Assembly: GCA_009920585.1 (NCBI GenBank)
Contig: RFZT01000076.1
Location: forward strand, 1-9,271
Reading direction: 5' to 3'
Length of the DNA stretch: 9,271 nt
Origin: a bacterium
GTDB lineage: Bacteria; Verrucomicrobiota; Verrucomicrobiia; Chthoniobacterales; Terrimicrobiaceae
The notes beneath the pieces were generated by a model. That model was not told where the DNA came from, made no database searches, and worked only from the letters and a program-made list of their open reading frames with translations. This document shows positions 7,084-9,271 of this stretch, in pieces (within the stretch, counting starts at the first letter, position 1; the number at the start of each line of letters is the position of its first letter). The translations under genes were made by a program, and so were the position numbers.

Positions 7084-8058
7084 GTGAGACCTAATCTTGA
7101 AAAACTCGAGCAAATCTACCGCCGCCCACTCTTTGACCTGATCGCAGAAAGTCACCGTCTTCATTTGGAGTTCTGGCCGAAAAATGAGGTTCAGCTTTGC
7201 ACCTTGCTGAGCGTGAAAACGGGCGGTTGCAGTGAGGATTGCGGCTATTGCTCGCAAAGCGCGCGCTATAATACAGGACTCGAGCGCCAGTCACTCATGA
7301 CTAAGGATGAGGTTCTGCCGGTCGCCCAGCGCGCGAGAGAAAATGGCTCGACTCGATTTTGCATGGGGGCCGCTTGGAAAGGCGTTCGCGACGGGGAGCA
7401 AAAATTCGACCAGATGCTCGATACGATCCGGTCGGTGAGCGAACTCGGCATGGAGGTCTGCGTGACCCTCGGCCAACTCGGCGACACAGAGGCCCGCAAG
7501 CTTAAGGAAGCCGGAGTCACCGCCTACAACCACAACATCGACACCTCACCCGAGCACTACGCAAAAATTGTCAGCACTCACACATTTCAAGACCGTCTTA
7601 ATACAATTGGCTCCGTGCAGCGTGCAGGAATGAGCGTTTGCTGCGGCGGCATCCTTGGCATGGGGGAAACAGAAATCGACCGACTCAAGATGCTGGAGGT
7701 CCTTTGCTCCTTTGACCCCGCCCCCGAAAGCGTCCCGATCAACTGCCTCATGCCCATGCCAGGAACGCCCCTCGAGGACGCCCCGCCGGTGGATATTTTT
7801 GAACTCGTTCGCCTCATCGCGACCACCCGCCTCGTCCTGCCAAAGGCAAAAATCCGCCTCTCGGCTGGCCGTAGCCTTCTTAGTCGTGAGGCTCAAGCGC
7901 TCTGTTTCTTCGCTGGGGCGAATTCCGTTTTCTACGGCGACAAATTGCTCACCGCCGAAAACCCCGGTGTCGATGAGGATCGAAACCTCCTCGAAACGCT
8001 CAATCTCTCGCCGCAATCGCCCTATTCCGACGTCCCCAAACCAGCTTGCCTTTCATGA
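7084..8058 (+). CDS. bioB: Biotin synthase
   Basis: BioB is a radical SAM enzyme that inserts sulfur into dethiobiotin in the last step of biotin synthesis. The 324-residue protein is complete. The radical-SAM cluster motif C-x3-C-x2-C is Cys49, Cys53 and Cys56 (G-G-C-S-E-D-C-G-Y-C). The auxiliary [2Fe-2S] sulfur-donor cluster ligands are Cys93 (R-F-C-M-G-A-A-W), Cys126 (E-V-C-V-T-L-G), Cys186 (M-S-V-C-C-G-G) and Arg258 (I-R-L-S-A-G-R). Y-N-H-N-I-D-T-S (148-155) is also typical. GTG at 7084 is the only sensible start: no in-frame start codon lies just upstream, the nearby ATG at 7077 is out of frame and soon stops, and the next in-frame Met (72) lies beyond the cluster motif. bioA, bioD and bioF are absent nearby. 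The stop overlaps the rpiB start. Confidence 0.97.
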   Translation: MRPNLEKLEQIYRRPLFDLIAESHRLHLEFWPKNEVQLCTLLSVKTGGCSEDCGYCSQSARYNTGLERQSLMTKDEVLPVAQRARENGSTRFCMGAAWKGVRDGEQKFDQMLDTIRSVSELGMEVCVTLGQLGDTEARKLKEAGVTAYNHNIDTSPEHYAKIVSTHTFQDRLNTIGSVQRAGMSVCCGGILGMGETEIDRLKMLEVLCSFDPAPESVPINCLMPMPGTPLEDAPPVDIFELVRLIATTRLVLPKAKIRLSAGRSLLSREAQALCFFAGANSVFYGDKLLTAENPGVDEDRNLLETLNLSPQSPYSDVPKPACLS

Positions 8059-8543
8059 AAATCAGTATCGGTAGCGACCACGCAGGATTTCTATACAAGG
8101 AAGCCATTATTGAGCACTTGAAAAAGGCGGGGCACGAAGTCACTGACTACGGCACCCACAGCGCCGATAGCACGGACTACCCGCTCTATGTGATACCGGC
8201 GGCAGAAGCGGTTGCCCGCAAGGAAGTCGATCGCGGCATCGTGCTCGGCGGTTCGGGAAACGGCGAAGCCATTGCCGCCAACAAGGTCAAAGGTGTTCGC
8301 TGTGCGCTTTGTTGGAGCCACGAAACAGCGGAACTCGGGCGTCGTCACAACAACGCCAACGTGATCTCCATCGGAGAGCGCACGATCCCGCTCACCCTCG
8401 CGCTCGAGATCGTTGATATCTGGCTGCAGACCCCCTTTGAAGCTGGTCGCCATGAACGCCGCATTTCCGAACTCTCCGCCTACGAAGCCGGTGCAGGTGT
8501 TTCCGGCATGGTCGCGATCCTCGAACGTAAGACGACATTATGA
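8055..8543 (+). CDS. rpiB: Ribose-5-phosphate isomerase B (Glu-base type)
   Basis: RpiB interconverts ribose 5-phosphate and ribulose 5-phosphate in the pentose phosphate pathway (RpiB/LacA/LacB family). The 162-residue protein has G-S-D-H-A-G-F (6-12), H-S-A-D-S-T-D-Y-P (35-43), the phosphate-binding loop G-G-S-G-N-G-E-A-I-A-A-N-K (65-77) and R-H-N-N-A-N-V (97-103). E. coli RpiB uses a cysteine as base in this loop. Here that position is Gly65, and Glu71 instead occupies the base position known from the Mycobacterium tuberculosis enzyme. His98 would help open the sugar ring. ATG at 8055 is chosen because the protein then begins M-K-I-S-I-G-S-D-H-A; a TTG nine bases earlier would add only three residues. 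The ATGA overlap with the bioB stop implies translational coupling. No Shine-Dalgarno is visible. The substrate could be another pentose or hexose phosphate. Confidence 0.93.
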   Translation: MKISIGSDHAGFLYKEAIIEHLKKAGHEVTDYGTHSADSTDYPLYVIPAAEAVARKEVDRGIVLGGSGNGEAIAANKVKGVRCALCWSHETAELGRRHNNANVISIGERTIPLTLALEIVDIWLQTPFEAGRHERRISELSAYEAGAGVSGMVAILERKTTL

Positions 8544-8584
8544 ACGCGCACGGCACGGCAGTGCCTCGATGATCCTCTAGACTA

Positions 8585-8633
8585 CCACTGCTCCAGTGGC
8601 GTTCTCGAATCCTCAGAAAAAGGGCTGTTTTTT
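8585..8633 (+). terminator. Weak candidate terminator of bioB-rpiB
   Basis: CCACTG (8585-8590) and CAGTGG (8594-8599) form a perfect 6-bp hairpin with a 3-nt loop, 41 nt after the rpiB stop. No T-run follows directly; a T6 run occurs about 28 nt later (8628-8633), preceded only by a 3-bp CAG/CTG stem. Together they may end the transcript, but neither is a textbook terminator. Confidence 0.3.
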
Positions 8634-8656
8634 AAACTCCGAATCGGATTATCCAC

Positions 8657-8684
8657 TTGCTAGTCAATGATGCTTTGGCATAGT
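8657..8684 (+). promoter_or_regulatory. Possible promoter upstream of the Abi_2 gene
   Basis: TTGCTA (8657-8662) and CATAGT (8679-8684) are spaced 16 bp and each match the sigma70 consensus at 4 of 6 bases. An A/T-rich stretch follows. Transcription would begin near 8691, just before the GC hairpin at 8698-8734, so the hairpin would be at the very 5' end of the RNA. Confidence 0.35.
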
Positions 8685-8697
8685 TAAAAATAACAAC

Positions 8698-8741
8698 ACC
8701 CGCCACGCCTCTCAACGATGCGCACCAGGCGGGTTACTTTT
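8698..8741 (+). ncRNA. Structured element just upstream of the Abi_2 gene (candidate small RNA or terminator)
   Basis: ACCCGCC (8698-8704) pairs perfectly with GGCGGGT (8728-8734). A small CGC/GCG pairing (8706-8708 with 8719-8721) is possible inside the 23-nt loop. The stem is followed by TACTTTTTGG, a short U-run, so an RNA of roughly 50 nt ending near 8741 is conceivable. A-rich sequence precedes the stem, so it might also terminate transcripts on the opposite strand. Structured RNAs are known directly upstream of Abi_2/AbiF genes, but I cannot show that this one belongs to that class. An in-frame ATG (8718) of the Abi_2 frame lies within the loop. Confidence 0.35.
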
Positions 8742-8756
8742 TGGACCCCTTCGCTA

Positions 8757-9271
8757 ATGCCAAACCCGCCCACGACATTCGATAGCCAACTCTGCATTCT
8801 CGAGTCGCGTGGCCTAGTTGTCAAAGACCGCTCAAGCGCTCTAAACCACCTCAGCCATGCAAATTACTTCCGCCTTGCCTGCTACCGACATCCTTTTCTC
8901 AAACCGGGAAGCGACGATTTCATTCCCGGAACTTATTTTGAGGACCTTTGGGAAATCTATCGCTTCGATCACCACCTGCGCATGCTCGTACTCGACGCCA
9001 TTGAGCGCTGCGAAATCTCCTTCCGCACACGCTGGGCTTACGAGGTAGCTCATCGACATGGTGCGCAGGCCTATGAAAATGTCGAAATCCATCGCGACGC
9101 TGCGAGGCACACCGAGACCCTTGCCAAGGTCGATTCCGAAATCCGAAGGAGCACCGAGGATTTTCTCCGCTCCCATCGCTCTATTGCAGTAAGCCGTCCA
9201 CCGATATGGATGGTTTGTGAAGTCATGAGCCTTGGGCAACTCTCCGCCCTCTACGATAATCTTTCGGCACC
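8757..9271 (+). CDS. Abi_2-family abortive infection protein (AbiD/AbiF-like), partial
   Basis: The frame stays open to the window edge (171 codons plus two bases); the C-terminus is missing. Family members are usually about 300 residues, so roughly half is present. It matches Abi_2 along its length: P-P-T-T-F-D-S-Q-L (4-12), the A-L-N-H-L-S-H-A-N-Y-F-R-L segment (28-40), F-E-D-L-W-E-I-Y-R-F-D (61-71), L-R-M-L-V-L-D-A-I-E-R (74-84), then P-P-I-W-M-V-C-E-V-M-S-L-G-Q-L (148-162). Abi_2 proteins are assigned to the HEPN RNase-like superfamily. R-x6-H at Arg92-His99 fits the R-x4-6-H pattern, though its alignment to the catalytic pair is uncertain. By family, it probably acts as an RNase-type toxin or phage-defence effector. 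ATG 8757 is preferred because family proteins start near the P-P-x-T-F segment; an in-frame ATG at 8718 would add 13 residues. No Shine-Dalgarno is evident. Confidence 0.88.
   Translation, partial: MPNPPTTFDSQLCILESRGLVVKDRSSALNHLSHANYFRLACYRHPFLKPGSDDFIPGTYFEDLWEIYRFDHHLRMLVLDAIERCEISFRTRWAYEVAHRHGAQAYENVEIHRDAARHTETLAKVDSEIRRSTEDFLRSHRSIAVSRPPIWMVCEVMSLGQLSALYDNLSA

Larger units (their letters stand above)
8544..8756. other. Gene-free spacer between rpiB and the Abi_2 gene
   Basis: These 213 bp contain no convincing gene but are rich in small structures. There is a 6-bp hairpin (8585-8599), a T6 run (8628-8633), a possible promoter (8657-8684) and a GC hairpin followed by a T-run (8698-8741). 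An ATG at 8540 overlaps the rpiB stop (ATGA) but encodes only ten codons. The region could hold the end of the bioB-rpiB transcript and a small RNA or leader for the Abi_2 gene. Confidence 0.55.

Noticed and set aside
7077..7094. ATG just before bioB
   Set aside because: It is out of frame with bioB and meets a stop codon after five codons.
6943..7257. N-terminal extension of SodA to an upstream start
   Set aside because: It would add 105 unconserved residues, run through the likely sodA promoter and overlap bioB; the ATG at 6942 gives the family N-terminus.
8841..9239. 132-codon minus-strand frame at the right edge
   Set aside because: It is antisense to the Abi_2 coding sequence, whose family motifs on the plus strand are clear.

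Overview
This window looks like a chromosomal, mostly housekeeping stretch of a Gram-negative-type bacterium, most plausibly of the Verrucomicrobiota/PVC group. That placement is an inference from the overall look of the proteins and from an LL-diaminopimelate aminotransferase (DapL), the short lysine/peptidoglycan route known from Chlamydiae, Verrucomicrobia, some other bacteria and plants. No rRNA or other phylogenetic marker is present, so the placement is moderate at best. Almost none of the starts is preceded by a recognisable Shine-Dalgarno sequence.

Layout. At the left edge (41-307, +) is a small possible membrane protein with a proline-rich basic tail. Positions 308-663 hold no convincing gene, only short inverted repeats and a C-tract. 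Five genes then lie head to tail on the minus strand. Read in the direction of transcription they are sodA (Mn-type superoxide dismutase), dapL, ppk1 (polyphosphate kinase), leuC and leuD (the two subunits of isopropylmalate isomerase). The gaps are 71, 94, 103 and 44 bp. The sodA-dapL gap contains a perfect 11-bp GC-rich hairpin. The ppk1-leuC gap contains a weak terminator-like hairpin and a possible leuC promoter. The five genes are therefore probably two or more transcription units.

A 141-bp divergent intergenic region (6943-7083) carries a sigma70-like promoter in each direction, one for sodA and one for bioB. On the plus strand bioB (biotin synthase) and rpiB (ribose-5-phosphate isomerase B of the Glu-base type) overlap by ATGA and are probably translationally coupled. 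The bioB promoter lies so close to the only usable start codon (GTG at 7084) that the transcript may be leaderless.

The most unusual part is the right edge. After 213 bp without a clear gene (8544-8756), an Abi_2-family (AbiD/AbiF-like, HEPN-type) abortive-infection protein begins at 8757 and runs off the window. Immediately upstream are a possible promoter and a compact structured element: a 7-bp GC stem with a 23-nt loop followed by a U-run. This arrangement resembles the structured RNAs known upstream of Abi_2/AbiF genes, so the end of the window may hold an RNA-associated defence or toxin-antitoxin module. The rest is core metabolism: leucine, lysine/peptidoglycan, biotin, pentose phosphates, polyphosphate and superoxide defence.
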